Shown here: positions 15,975 through 24,657 of the stretch, one piece after another | How the letters are laid out: every line of letters begins with the position of its first letter | Position numbering within the stretch: position 1 is the stretch's first letter | Source of the DNA: Maribacter polysiphoniae | GTDB lineage: Bacteria; Bacteroidota; Bacteroidia; Flavobacteriales; Flavobacteriaceae | Reading direction: 5' to 3' | Length of the DNA stretch: 64,000 nt | Assembly: GCF_003148665.1 (NCBI RefSeq) | Contig: NZ_QGGQ01000002.1 | Span: forward strand, 62,001-126,000 | Translations under genes and position numbers: made by a program | Notes under the pieces: model-generated | What the model saw: only the letters and a program-made list of their open reading frames with translations | Databases searched by the model: none | What the model was told of the DNA's origin: nothing

Positions 15975-16928
15975 CTAAACCGTGGGACTGCATTCGCAAG
16001 CAACCTCTTTACCTATGGACTGTGTCAGGTTCATCGCTGCCAATCTTTTGGTTCGGGCCTCCAAACAATTATCACATTTTGAAAAAAGGGACAGATCCCA
16101 CACATCGGCAAATACCCGTCCTAATCGAAGTTGAATACCGTATTCCAAAACCGTTTCGAGGGATTGAATCTCAGGAACTTCAAAATGACCCATTTTATGC
16201 AAATGTTCCATGGCCCCATTACCGCCCCTAACGGGTATGACCGTACAGCATTCCACTCCACGACCAAAGGCATAATCAATGGATCTTTTGGCCCAATGGA
16301 TACCTTCCTCCTCCGATAGGAAGGGTGGTTTTAAAAGTATGAACGCCCTGGAGGAAATTTTGTTTTGCGATAAAAAATCGACCGATTTGGAAAAATCCCC
16401 AAGGGTCATACTTTTGTTCAACTTTAAAAGGACCTCTGGGTGCACCGTCTCCAATCCTATGGCTACCTCAAGCCGAGGCTTAAGCATATCCCTGAAACCC
16501 AAACATTTTTCAGTAATGAATTTGGGGTGGGATTCCACGATGACGGTTTCAAAATCCTCCAACAAAGTGGCAATCGTGCCATAATCGGCTACCGGTATCG
16601 CCTTTTCATCAAAAAAACTCCCGCTATTATATAACTTAATATGCTTTGCGGATGGCATTTGCGACAATGCCCATTCAATTTGTTCCGGTATGGCCCCTAC
16701 AGGTACGGTTCGGTCGGTGGTATTTTTCCACAGATCGCACATAAGACATTTGAAAGGGCACTCCTTATTGGTCAGGAATATAATGGCGGTATCCTCAATT
16801 TTACCATCAATACTGCGCTCTTTCTCCACCAACCAAGCATACGGTCGATTATGATCGACCGTATTTTTGTTTCCCCTTTCGGAAGCTATCCATTTATTCG
16901 ATGAAACAGCCTCGAAATCCTTATTCAT
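15975..16928 (-). CDS. Radical SAM protein, RaSEA/Elp3-like
   Basis: 317 residues. The [4Fe-4S] motif CxxxCxxC is C57-PFK-C61-LM-C64, preceded by a strand (AIIFLTNKE). Further TIM-barrel signatures follow: IKLYNSGSFFD near 97-107 and VIVESHPKFI near 130-139. Cysteines near the end (CDNC about 288-291 and a terminal CEC) could bind a second cluster or metal. Overall it resembles the RaSEA/TIGR01210 type, partner of archaeosine-forming lyases, rather than a peptide-modifying SPASM enzyme. It overlaps the asparagine-synthase-like gene by 8 bases, so the two products probably act in one pathway. No precursor peptide gene was found next to it. No signal peptide: cytoplasmic. Confidence 0.82.
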   Translation of the reverse strand: MNKDFEAVSSNKWIASERGNKNTVDHNRPYAWLVEKERSIDGKIEDTAIIFLTNKECPFKCLMCDLWKNTTDRTVPVGAIPEQIEWALSQMPSAKHIKLYNSGSFFDEKAIPVADYGTIATLLEDFETVIVESHPKFITEKCLGFRDMLKPRLEVAIGLETVHPEVLLKLNKSMTLGDFSKSVDFLSQNKISSRAFILLKPPFLSEEEGIHWAKRSIDYAFGRGVECCTVIPVRGGNGAMEHLHKMGHFEVPEIQSLETVLEYGIQLRLGRVFADVWDLSLFSKCDNCLEARTKRLAAMNLTQSIGKEVACECSPTV

Positions 16929-18249
16929 ATTTTGACAAAAACTGCTTTCTATAGGCTATTTCCTTTTCCGGGAAATGCTTTTCAAAATCATTCTTTGATA
17001 CAACACCATGTTGGAACCTTCTTTTTTCGAAAATGGGCATTTCCATACCTGTAACAGCCTTAACCCCCTCAAAAACTATCTGTCCTTTTAGATCATATAA
17101 TTTTTTATGATCCCAATCGGTCATATCGATATAGGGTATGCCTTCTGATATTTCAATTACATTGGGTAACGTGTACGGACTAAAACCTTCAAAATCATGT
17201 AAATCAGCAGGGGAGAAAGTCCTCATATACCCCCTACTTAGTCCACCAGAATACGTTAAGGAGTGTTTTATGGAATCCACTCCCCAACCTTCATGATACA
17301 ACATTAAATTATTCAATACACTACGAATGGTCAATTCTGGATTCTCCTCAATAGGGTAATCCTTCAGGTTCTCATCCCCTCCTTCCCCATCAATAATGTA
17401 TTTCCAATCGGGATATCGCTCCCTAATCCCTTTTAACAAGGCCAAGCTCATTGTTGCCGATTGAATGTCCAAGGGTTTATAGTCCTCTACAACCCGAATG
17501 GCCTCTTTCCAATCCAGCGCATTGTAATCCAACTCTATGGGTTCCAAGAAAAGTTCAAGATCCAAGGTTTTCAAAAATTTACGGGCTTGCATCAAATCCG
17601 CCCCATCACCATCAACAGACAAGGTAAAGGCCTTTAATCTTGAAGGGCTCTCCCCAAGTTCCTTTAACGCATGATAGGTTAGCACGAATATCGACCCACT
17701 ATCGATACCTGCAGAGAAAGTGACCCCTATTGGACCCGTTTTCGCCCTGTATTGAAGCCATTTCTTGATCTCATTGTATACGGCCGTGATATATTCCTTA
17801 CCAATTTGCTCGAGACTACCCGCTTCATACTTGTTGCGTTCGGGGGTAAAGAATCTTGTATAAACAGGGTTGGGATCCGGACATCCCAAAAGCTCGATTT
17901 TAGTAATGTAATGGGCTGGTACCATTCGCGTGTAGGACGGATGGAATTGATCATCCATTCCTTCTTTTTTAAGATAGTCATAGATAGTATCTATTCGTTC
18001 GGCAATGACCAATTGGGGGCCTACTGCCTTTTTTGCAATAAAATAACGTAGGGGGCGGCCGATCGACCGTGCCATTCTTATGGTCTTATCCTCTACGGAA
18101 ATTAAGGAAAACTGTCCGTCAATCTTACGTACAGCCTCTACGTCCCCGGATTTGACAACCTCTACGGCTTCTTCATGGGACATGTTATAAATTATATTTT
18201 TTTCATGATTGGTCAAATCAACCACCTTACTAACGTACATACTGTTCAT
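16921..18249 (-). CDS. Asparagine-synthase-like ATP-pyrophosphatase lacking the glutaminase nucleophile
   Basis: 442 residues. The PP-loop SAGIDSGS (179-186) and the AsnB-type DGEGGDENL (287-295) show an ATP-pyrophosphatase synthase domain (about 140-400). The N-terminal 95 residues match only the second half of the class II amidotransferase domain (IDGQFSLI, RSIGRPLRYF, AERIDTIYDYL). The half that would begin with Met-Cys, whose Cys2 is the glutaminase nucleophile, is absent: the protein starts MNSMYV. It probably adenylates a carboxylate and condenses it with an amine or free ammonia, as beta-lactam synthetase relatives do, instead of making asparagine. It is coupled to the radical SAM gene. 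Confidence 0.8.
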   Translation of the reverse strand: MNSMYVSKVVDLTNHEKNIIYNMSHEEAVEVVKSGDVEAVRKIDGQFSLISVEDKTIRMARSIGRPLRYFIAKKAVGPQLVIAERIDTIYDYLKKEGMDDQFHPSYTRMVPAHYITKIELLGCPDPNPVYTRFFTPERNKYEAGSLEQIGKEYITAVYNEIKKWLQYRAKTGPIGVTFSAGIDSGSIFVLTYHALKELGESPSRLKAFTLSVDGDGADLMQARKFLKTLDLELFLEPIELDYNALDWKEAIRVVEDYKPLDIQSATMSLALLKGIRERYPDWKYIIDGEGGDENLKDYPIEENPELTIRSVLNNLMLYHEGWGVDSIKHSLTYSGGLSRGYMRTFSPADLHDFEGFSPYTLPNVIEISEGIPYIDMTDWDHKKLYDLKGQIVFEGVKAVTGMEMPIFEKRRFQHGVVSKNDFEKHFPEKEIAYRKQFLSKYE

Positions 18250-18277
18250 TTTCTTGAGTTTTATGAAATTACCTTTA

Positions 18278-19939
18278 TTAGTTTAATATTCCTTTTCCCT
18301 GTGCTATGGTCAGGTATTGGTTTGGCACTATATTCTTAATGATTTCTATTTTACCATCAGGCCATTTTATTTCCAATTCCTTGATTGAACTTGATTTACC
18401 AAGTCCAAAATGGGTCCTGGGTTCATTATTGGATAAATACCCGGTAGTCCATTGATTGATGCGAACCAATTTCCTATCCCCTGTTTTTAGGGTCAATTTA
18501 GCACCGATACCAGAAGCCAAGCCATTTTTACCGGTGAGTTTGACCCCTAACCAATTATTATTATTGCCCGCTTCATTATGAAGCAAGGTTGGTGTTGCCA
18601 TTAAGTCGACATGGGAAATCATCACATCCAATTTTCCGTCATTGTCATAATCCCAAACGGCCAATCCCCTTCCGGAACGTTTCGTTGAGAAATACGGACT
18701 GACTTTTTTACCCACATCCTTAAAATTTCCTTTTCCATCATTTTCCAACAACAAGGGATATTGCAAGATCAGTTCTTCCGCAGTTCCGTTTGCCGAAATA
18801 ATATCGAGATCACCATCATTATCATAATCAAACAATGCCGTACCCCAGCTTCCTTTTCCCGCCAAGGACCTAGCTACTCCGCTGGACTCTGTGATATCCT
18901 GATATAGCCCATTGCCCATATTCCTGTAAAGGGCCCCATATTTTAAATCGGCAACAAGCATATCCACCAATCCGTCACCATCGACATCCCCAATGGTCGC
19001 ATGCATTGAACCCGTTACCTGCGCTTGACTGTTTACCGCGATACCACTGGCGATACCAACCTCCTTAAAGGTACCATTCTCATTCTTGAACAAAAAATTC
19101 TCGTGATGGTCATTGGCCTGAACAATATCGAGATCACCGTCATCATCATAATCATAAACCGTTAATCCCATACATTTTGAATCAGGATAGTAGAGGTTTT
19201 CCTTTTCGGTCACATCCTTAAAAGTGCCATCGGCCATCTGTTGGTACAACATTGATGCCTGGCCCTTATACTCTGATGGATGGGGCATCATTCCCGGGGT
19301 TTGGGTTGAAATGTATTTGGGATCAAAGGCCAAAAAATTACCTACCATGGCATCCAACCTTCCATCATTGTTATAATCCCAAAATGAAACCCCGATACTC
19401 CATTTTACAAAGCCATTCAATTTTTCTGGACCGGTTAGTCCCAATTTTTTGGTCTGTTCACTAAAGGTACCGTCCCCATTATTGTGATAGAATACATTTG
19501 GACCGTAATTCAACAAATAGAGATCCTGATACCCATCATTATCCATATCGATTGCCCCGGCCGCCATACTCCAATGCCTATCGTCGACCCCAGCGCTTTT
19601 TGCTACCTCTGTGAATGTACCGTCACCGTTGTTCTTATAAAGTTTGTTGGCCGTGTTTTTATAAACCGAACCCTCTTTTTGTGATATCCCCTCCAAATAG
19701 GTCCCGTTCATCATATAAAGATCCATAAACCCGTCATTGTTATAATCGAAAACGGTGATTCCAGATCCACTACTTTCCAAAATATTCTCATAATGTCGGT
19801 CCCCAAAGGTATATTTAAAGTCGATGCCAGCCTTTTTCGTTACCTCCTTGAATCTCATATCGTTCCCTTGCGCGCAAAGCATTACAGGAAGACATCCTAC
19901 TAAAATGGAATAAATTACCGTTCTAAAAATATGACCCAT
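18278..19939 (-). CDS. CRTAC1-family protein (FG-GAP propeller plus ASPIC/UnbV)
   Basis: 553 residues. A signal peptide (about 1-23, VMLCAQ) is not of lipoprotein type, so the product is periplasmic or secreted. The FG-GAP propeller spans about 30-430 (VTKKAGIDFKYTFGDRHYENILESSGSGITVFDYNNDGFMDLY, many DxDxDGxxD loops). The C-terminal ASPIC/UnbV domain (TGYLSNNEPRTHFGLG, LEIKWPDGKIEII) spans about 450-540. This is the compact, classic CRTAC1 layout. It lies 3 bases after the 1188-residue relative and 28 bases before the asparagine-synthase-like gene. The sequence shows calcium-dependent propeller blades but no enzymatic motif. Confidence 0.86.
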   Translation of the reverse strand: MGHIFRTVIYSILVGCLPVMLCAQGNDMRFKEVTKKAGIDFKYTFGDRHYENILESSGSGITVFDYNNDGFMDLYMMNGTYLEGISQKEGSVYKNTANKLYKNNGDGTFTEVAKSAGVDDRHWSMAAGAIDMDNDGYQDLYLLNYGPNVFYHNNGDGTFSEQTKKLGLTGPEKLNGFVKWSIGVSFWDYNNDGRLDAMVGNFLAFDPKYISTQTPGMMPHPSEYKGQASMLYQQMADGTFKDVTEKENLYYPDSKCMGLTVYDYDDDGDLDIVQANDHHENFLFKNENGTFKEVGIASGIAVNSQAQVTGSMHATIGDVDGDGLVDMLVADLKYGALYRNMGNGLYQDITESSGVARSLAGKGSWGTALFDYDNDGDLDIISANGTAEELILQYPLLLENDGKGNFKDVGKKVSPYFSTKRSGRGLAVWDYDNDGKLDVMISHVDLMATPTLLHNEAGNNNNWLGVKLTGKNGLASGIGAKLTLKTGDRKLVRINQWTTGYLSNNEPRTHFGLGKSSSIKELEIKWPDGKIEIIKNIVPNQYLTIAQGKGILN

Positions 19940-19942
19940 TAT

Positions 19943-22900
19943 TTACTTATCTGTTTTTAAACTATTTCGATAGCCTTCATTGGTTACCGTTCTCGTATTA
20001 TAGGTTTCATGGTACTTTTGTAATTCGGGTGTATTGGGGTAAGTATCCTTTTCTGAAGGCGGATAACTACCCATACCATGATAAGGCAATGGAAGAACTG
20101 TATTGCCATGGGCAGTATTCAAATCCCCATCTTTCACCCAACCGACACTGTGTATAAAGAAATCCCTTGTCCATCCGTCCTTCAATTTGGGCAGTTCATT
20201 GGCATTGAATTTTATGGTCGTTTCATCTCCCGCATTTGAAATTATATAGGCATTGTCCGATGCTGTCAGCAATGGCAACACATCGCCATACCGGGTATAA
20301 TTACCAATTAGGTCCCGCCATTTTGTAGATGTGTCCACGGATCCATAGTCGAACCAATGCGGTCCATACCGTCCCCCTTTTCTATAACTTTTGGAAAAAC
20401 CCCGATAGTGTAAATCGGCCTCGGTCGGATTCAAGATCGTTGTATTTGATTCTGACAGAGGGTTATTCTGGGCAAAGAATATTTGGTCCCAATAGATCTC
20501 CATATTTGTTTGGATCCTGATCCTACGGTCCTTGCTCAAGAATTTTCCTGAAAGATCGGCGATTACATTTTTATCTTTTCCCATTGGAAAACCAAGATTC
20601 GGAATAACGGTCTCCCATTCCCCTTTCTGATTGATTACCTGAATGCTCGGTGATTTTACGACCAATTCATCGGATTGCGATAAGGCAACATTTATACTGG
20701 CGTCCGTTGGAAAGATCCAACCATTAAGTACCACCCATAGGTTATCTGTAGGGATGTTGCCCCCTGGATCAAGAATCAGATCATGCATGGCTGTCACCCC
20801 TTGGTATTTGTCGGGCATAAAATTGGCGATATACTTATCATCCTTCTCTTTTATCAAAGACAAAAGGTCATTGCCGTCACCATCTTTTGCCGAAATCGGG
20901 AAATATTTTTCAACTACCTTGATCATATCGAGCCCAGGAAAAGGAGGTGGTGAAAACTGCTCTGGGACATAAACATCGACTGAAGCCGGATGGTCTATAG
21001 CCACCAATTGCATTTTATCCATGTAGATGGTCTCCCATAATTCCGAGGTCATTTGTACGATATAAGCCCCGTCTTTTTCCTGTAACATATCACCAGGAAT
21101 CTTAATGTAATCATCCGAAGCGTCCGCAAAGGAATATCTTGCCGTACCTCCCATAATACCCAACGGCATACCCAAGGCACTTCGCCAAGTAATATCCTTG
21201 ACAAAGACAAATTCATCCCCATTCCATGTATACAGGAAGGGGCAGGAACCTTTCAAGGTTTGTGTCTCGATAAGGGACTGATCACTTTCTGGCAGTAGTA
21301 TGTTCTGGGGCACGCCATTGGTCCATGTAATCCTGATAATATCGGCTTTGGTCCTATTACCGAGCCCAAAGTATATATTGGGATCATTGACCACCTTGGT
21401 TTGGTACAGCGTACCGGCACGCATTTCGACTTTCGCCCCTATTCCAAAATAATTGTTTTTTGCACTTCCTGTCCTTAATCCCACTAATTTCACATTAACG
21501 TAATGGTTCAGGTTACCACCATCGTTTCGTAAAAGAAAGACACCACCATGTAAACCCGCAAGGACCAAATCGAGATCACCATCACCCTCAAAATCGAAAA
21601 GTGATATTTGTCTGGCCGATTTTGGTCTTTCCGGCAGTAGATGGGTGACATCGGTAAATTTACCATCACCCTCATTATGATATAGGAAAAGGCCTTGATT
21701 ATTCTTTTGATTGGGTTTCCCAGCGACCACAAGGTCTAAAAACCCATCATTATCAAAATCGAAGAACTGGGAGTCTAAAACAGCTATGCCTTTCAGTGCT
21801 TTGAACATTTTTTCAGCGTCATGCACCGGTTCAAAGACAGCATCCCGTTGATTCTTGTACAACCCATTGCTTTCTTCATGGTCACCGGCTGTGAACAAGT
21901 CCAAAAAACCATCATTATTCCAATCCCCAACCGCTACAGAAGTACTTCCCTTTTGGTTTTTAAATGCACTGTTTTCCAAAACATCCTTAAACACCCCTTG
22001 TCTTTGGTTACTGTACAGGTTATTATTCGCCTTTTCGTTGGCAACGAAAAGGTCTAAATCCCCATCATCGTCAAAATCACCAAAGGCCGCATCATTACTT
22101 TGTATATTGGCCCCGGCAAGCCCCATAGGCCCAGCCTGTTCCTTAAAGGTCCTATCCCCATTGTTTCTATATACCAGATTGGCACTGCCGCTCAATTCGA
22201 AAAAATCCAAATCCCCATCATGGTCCATATCGAAAAACAAAACCTTGGTGCCACCTGTTCGCTCCCCTACGCCAGCCTCTGCGGTAACATCCTCATATTT
22301 TCCATTACCCGCATTGCGATATAGTTTATCACCTTCCGGTCTCACGACATAAAGATCCAGGAAACCATCATTATCATAGTCGGCAAATGCAGCGGATGAT
22401 TCTATACCCGAATGATTGATTCCAATATCCTTGGAGAGATCCCAAAACCAATTTAAATCATTATTGAAAAGGAAGTGTTTATAACTGGAATCGGTAGGGT
22501 CATAACTCCCCACATACATGTCAATATCCCCATCTGAATCATAATCCGCTATGGAAACATGCGTTGGGTTCTTTGATTCAATACTCCCATCGGCATCGTA
22601 AATCGGTACGGCATCCAAACCTACATCACCTGTGACATCGGTAAATTTGATCAAGTCCAATGTAGATGCCGTATCCTCTGACAACGGGGAGTGCTTAAGG
22701 TCATAGGTGACCAAGGGAAAACCAATAACCGAACCTCGGGTTCCCTTTAAGTCCTTGATACCGGATTGGTAAGGAAATGTTACCTTAAGATAGTTATGGA
22801 AAATCGTAAATGATGTTAATGCTTTCTCAGTATCCGAAACCCGAAGAAGGTCTATAGTATCGCTAAAATAATCGACCGCTTCCTTTGGGAATTCTGGAAA

Positions 22901-23509
22901 TTGCTTTTGTATATTCTCTAATTGGGCAATAGCCTTATCGCTTTCGCCCCCCCGTATGAACAATTCCGTAAGTTCCAAGGCAGGCACAATGTTATCAGGT
23001 ACTTTCCCTGCCAATTGAAGGACATATTTCTCACGTGTCTTTCGGGTTTCCGTATCGGGTGATGTGGCGTATAACTCTGAAAGCATATACAAGGTCTTTG
23101 CATGATCTGGGGCAAACCCAAGTGAGTTCGTCAACACGGCTATGGCCTTATCCTTCTCGTCATTCATTTGGTACACCGTTGCCAAGATCAAATTAATGTC
23201 GGCATCCTCCCCATCAATATCAATAGCCTTGGCAAGTTGTTCTTTGGCTTCATCGTATTTACCCATTCGTAAATACACCAATCCTAAATTGGCATACCCC
23301 ATTTTCTTGTCCGGGGCAAGTTCAATGTATTTTAGAAAGGTCGTTTCCGCCTCTTCCAACTTAAACGCCTCCAAAAAAGCAAGCCCCATGGTTTGGGTGG
23401 ATATCAACTCTATCGCTTTTTGTTTTTTTTCTTCGGCACTCTCCTTACAACCCACAAACGTTGTCATTGATAGAAGGGAAAGAAAGAGGAAAAAATAGGA
23501 GCTTTTCAT
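19943..23509 (-). CDS. TPR + FG-GAP + ASPIC/UnbV giant lipoprotein with unique C-terminal domain
   Basis: 1188 residues. Lipoprotein signal (SMTTFVGC). Tetratricopeptide repeats follow at about 28-210 (FLKYIELAPDKKMGYANLGLVYLRMGKYDEAKEQL and two or three more), then an FG-GAP propeller at about 285-660 with repeated DYDSDGDIDMY-like loops, and an ASPIC/UnbV domain at about 670-740 (NIYFGLGNRTKADIIRITW). A C-terminal region of about 440 residues begins CPFLYTWNGDEFVFVKDI and has no motif I can name. The fusion of a protein-binding TPR array with a propeller and an extra domain suggests an organising scaffold for the other secreted products of this operon. It starts 37 bases after the binding-protein gene's end. 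Confidence 0.84.
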   Translation of the reverse strand: MKSSYFFLFLSLLSMTTFVGCKESAEEKKQKAIELISTQTMGLAFLEAFKLEEAETTFLKYIELAPDKKMGYANLGLVYLRMGKYDEAKEQLAKAIDIDGEDADINLILATVYQMNDEKDKAIAVLTNSLGFAPDHAKTLYMLSELYATSPDTETRKTREKYVLQLAGKVPDNIVPALELTELFIRGGESDKAIAQLENIQKQFPEFPKEAVDYFSDTIDLLRVSDTEKALTSFTIFHNYLKVTFPYQSGIKDLKGTRGSVIGFPLVTYDLKHSPLSEDTASTLDLIKFTDVTGDVGLDAVPIYDADGSIESKNPTHVSIADYDSDGDIDMYVGSYDPTDSSYKHFLFNNDLNWFWDLSKDIGINHSGIESSAAFADYDNDGFLDLYVVRPEGDKLYRNAGNGKYEDVTAEAGVGERTGGTKVLFFDMDHDGDLDFFELSGSANLVYRNNGDRTFKEQAGPMGLAGANIQSNDAAFGDFDDDGDLDLFVANEKANNNLYSNQRQGVFKDVLENSAFKNQKGSTSVAVGDWNNDGFLDLFTAGDHEESNGLYKNQRDAVFEPVHDAEKMFKALKGIAVLDSQFFDFDNDGFLDLVVAGKPNQKNNQGLFLYHNEGDGKFTDVTHLLPERPKSARQISLFDFEGDGDLDLVLAGLHGGVFLLRNDGGNLNHYVNVKLVGLRTGSAKNNYFGIGAKVEMRAGTLYQTKVVNDPNIYFGLGNRTKADIIRITWTNGVPQNILLPESDQSLIETQTLKGSCPFLYTWNGDEFVFVKDITWRSALGMPLGIMGGTARYSFADASDDYIKIPGDMLQEKDGAYIVQMTSELWETIYMDKMQLVAIDHPASVDVYVPEQFSPPPFPGLDMIKVVEKYFPISAKDGDGNDLLSLIKEKDDKYIANFMPDKYQGVTAMHDLILDPGGNIPTDNLWVVLNGWIFPTDASINVALSQSDELVVKSPSIQVINQKGEWETVIPNLGFPMGKDKNVIADLSGKFLSKDRRIRIQTNMEIYWDQIFFAQNNPLSESNTTILNPTEADLHYRGFSKSYRKGGRYGPHWFDYGSVDTSTKWRDLIGNYTRYGDVLPLLTASDNAYIISNAGDETTIKFNANELPKLKDGWTRDFFIHSVGWVKDGDLNTAHGNTVLPLPYHGMGSYPPSEKDTYPNTPELQKYHETYNTRTVTNEGYRNSLKTDK

Positions 23510-23546
23510 CGAACTATAATTTTATAAAAAGTAAATATACGGGGAT

Positions 23547-24653
23547 TTATTGTTTTTGGGAAGTAGTATCTTCTTTAGCGATTTTCACCAATTTCAAATC
23601 ACTACGGCGATTGCCGTTTTTATCGAATTGGACATTCCCTGTTACACCTTCAAAATCTGTCTTGGACATGGTTCCATAGATTTTATCCCGATCAAACCCG
23701 GAAGCTTTGATCGCGTTTATCAGCACATTCATGGCATCAAATGTATAAGCCGCCACTGCATTGGAAATAGCGTCACGCCCTACAGCCCCATGCTGTGATT
23801 GTAAGGTATTCGTTTTTAACCAATTTCCTGAATACAAGACTGTTAAATCTGATGGACCCCCACGTTCTGGACGACTTAGGCCCCGTACCCCCAACAGGGG
23901 AATGGTTCCATAAAAGGGAAGTTTTACCCCATTCTTGCGCAAGACCCCCATTAGCTCCCAAGATTCTTCCCCATCACCTAAGATTATTAGGGCTTCCACC
24001 GCTTTATTCCGTAATACCCCAATAAATTCTCCAGTATGGTCTAAACACTGAGTGAAGGATTGGATCAAAGGTTTTGGCCCTCCTTTATCCATGAGCTGCT
24101 TTTCCAAGTACTTCAAGGCCGTTTTGGCATCATAATCTTCCTGTACGACTATCGCAATTGTATTTGCTTTTTGAACATGGACTATTTCGTTGACCATGGC
24201 TTCCGCTTGTTGGATATCGTTCGGAACACAATTATAGAACCATGGGATGTATGCTTGTGAAAGGGTTGGATCACTTGCCCAGGCAGATAAGAAAACCACC
24301 CTGGTCTTGGCGATGACCTGTTCGGCCAAATGGGCATTTCTACCATCATGCGACCCTAAGAGTGCCCATACCTTTTCCTTAAAGACCAAGTTTACAGCCT
24401 CTTTGGACCCCGTACCCCATGGCCCTTCCATAGAACGGGTGACCACCTTGAATTGCTTGCCGTTCAAACCTTGATCCTTGTTCGCTATGTGTATTGCCAG
24501 TTCAGCCGCATTCCTTGCGGCCTGTGAGGTATCGTCGTTCACCAACAAACCTATGGTCACCACATCTTCTGCCGCAGTATGCTGTGCGCATACCATTTGG
24601 GCAAAAAAAATATAAAATAGAATGGTATTTAAAATGGTTTTGTTGATCCCCAT
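23547..24653 (-). CDS. Type 1 periplasmic binding protein (Leu/Ile/Val/amide-binding-like), copy 2
   Basis: 368 residues from ATG 24653; this start gives a good signal peptide (NTILFYIFFAQMVCAQ) and lies 4 bases after the upstream stop. Two-lobed Peripla_BP_6 fold: TIGLLVNDDTSQAARNAAELAIHIAN in lobe 1, WALLGSHDGRNAHLAEQVI, the domain crossover TIAIVVQEDYDAKTAL, VEALIILGDGEESWELM, and the closing AYTFDAMNVLINAI … VTGNVQFDKNGNRR. Similar to LivJ, UrtA and AmiC proteins that bind amino acids, urea or amides. No permease or ATPase gene is nearby, so it may be a soluble ligand sensor or delivery protein, not a transport component. Confidence 0.85.
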   Translation of the reverse strand: MGINKTILNTILFYIFFAQMVCAQHTAAEDVVTIGLLVNDDTSQAARNAAELAIHIANKDQGLNGKQFKVVTRSMEGPWGTGSKEAVNLVFKEKVWALLGSHDGRNAHLAEQVIAKTRVVFLSAWASDPTLSQAYIPWFYNCVPNDIQQAEAMVNEIVHVQKANTIAIVVQEDYDAKTALKYLEKQLMDKGGPKPLIQSFTQCLDHTGEFIGVLRNKAVEALIILGDGEESWELMGVLRKNGVKLPFYGTIPLLGVRGLSRPERGGPSDLTVLYSGNWLKTNTLQSQHGAVGRDAISNAVAAYTFDAMNVLINAIKASGFDRDKIYGTMSKTDFEGVTGNVQFDKNGNRRSDLKLVKIAKEDTTSQKQ

Positions 24654-24657
24654 AATA

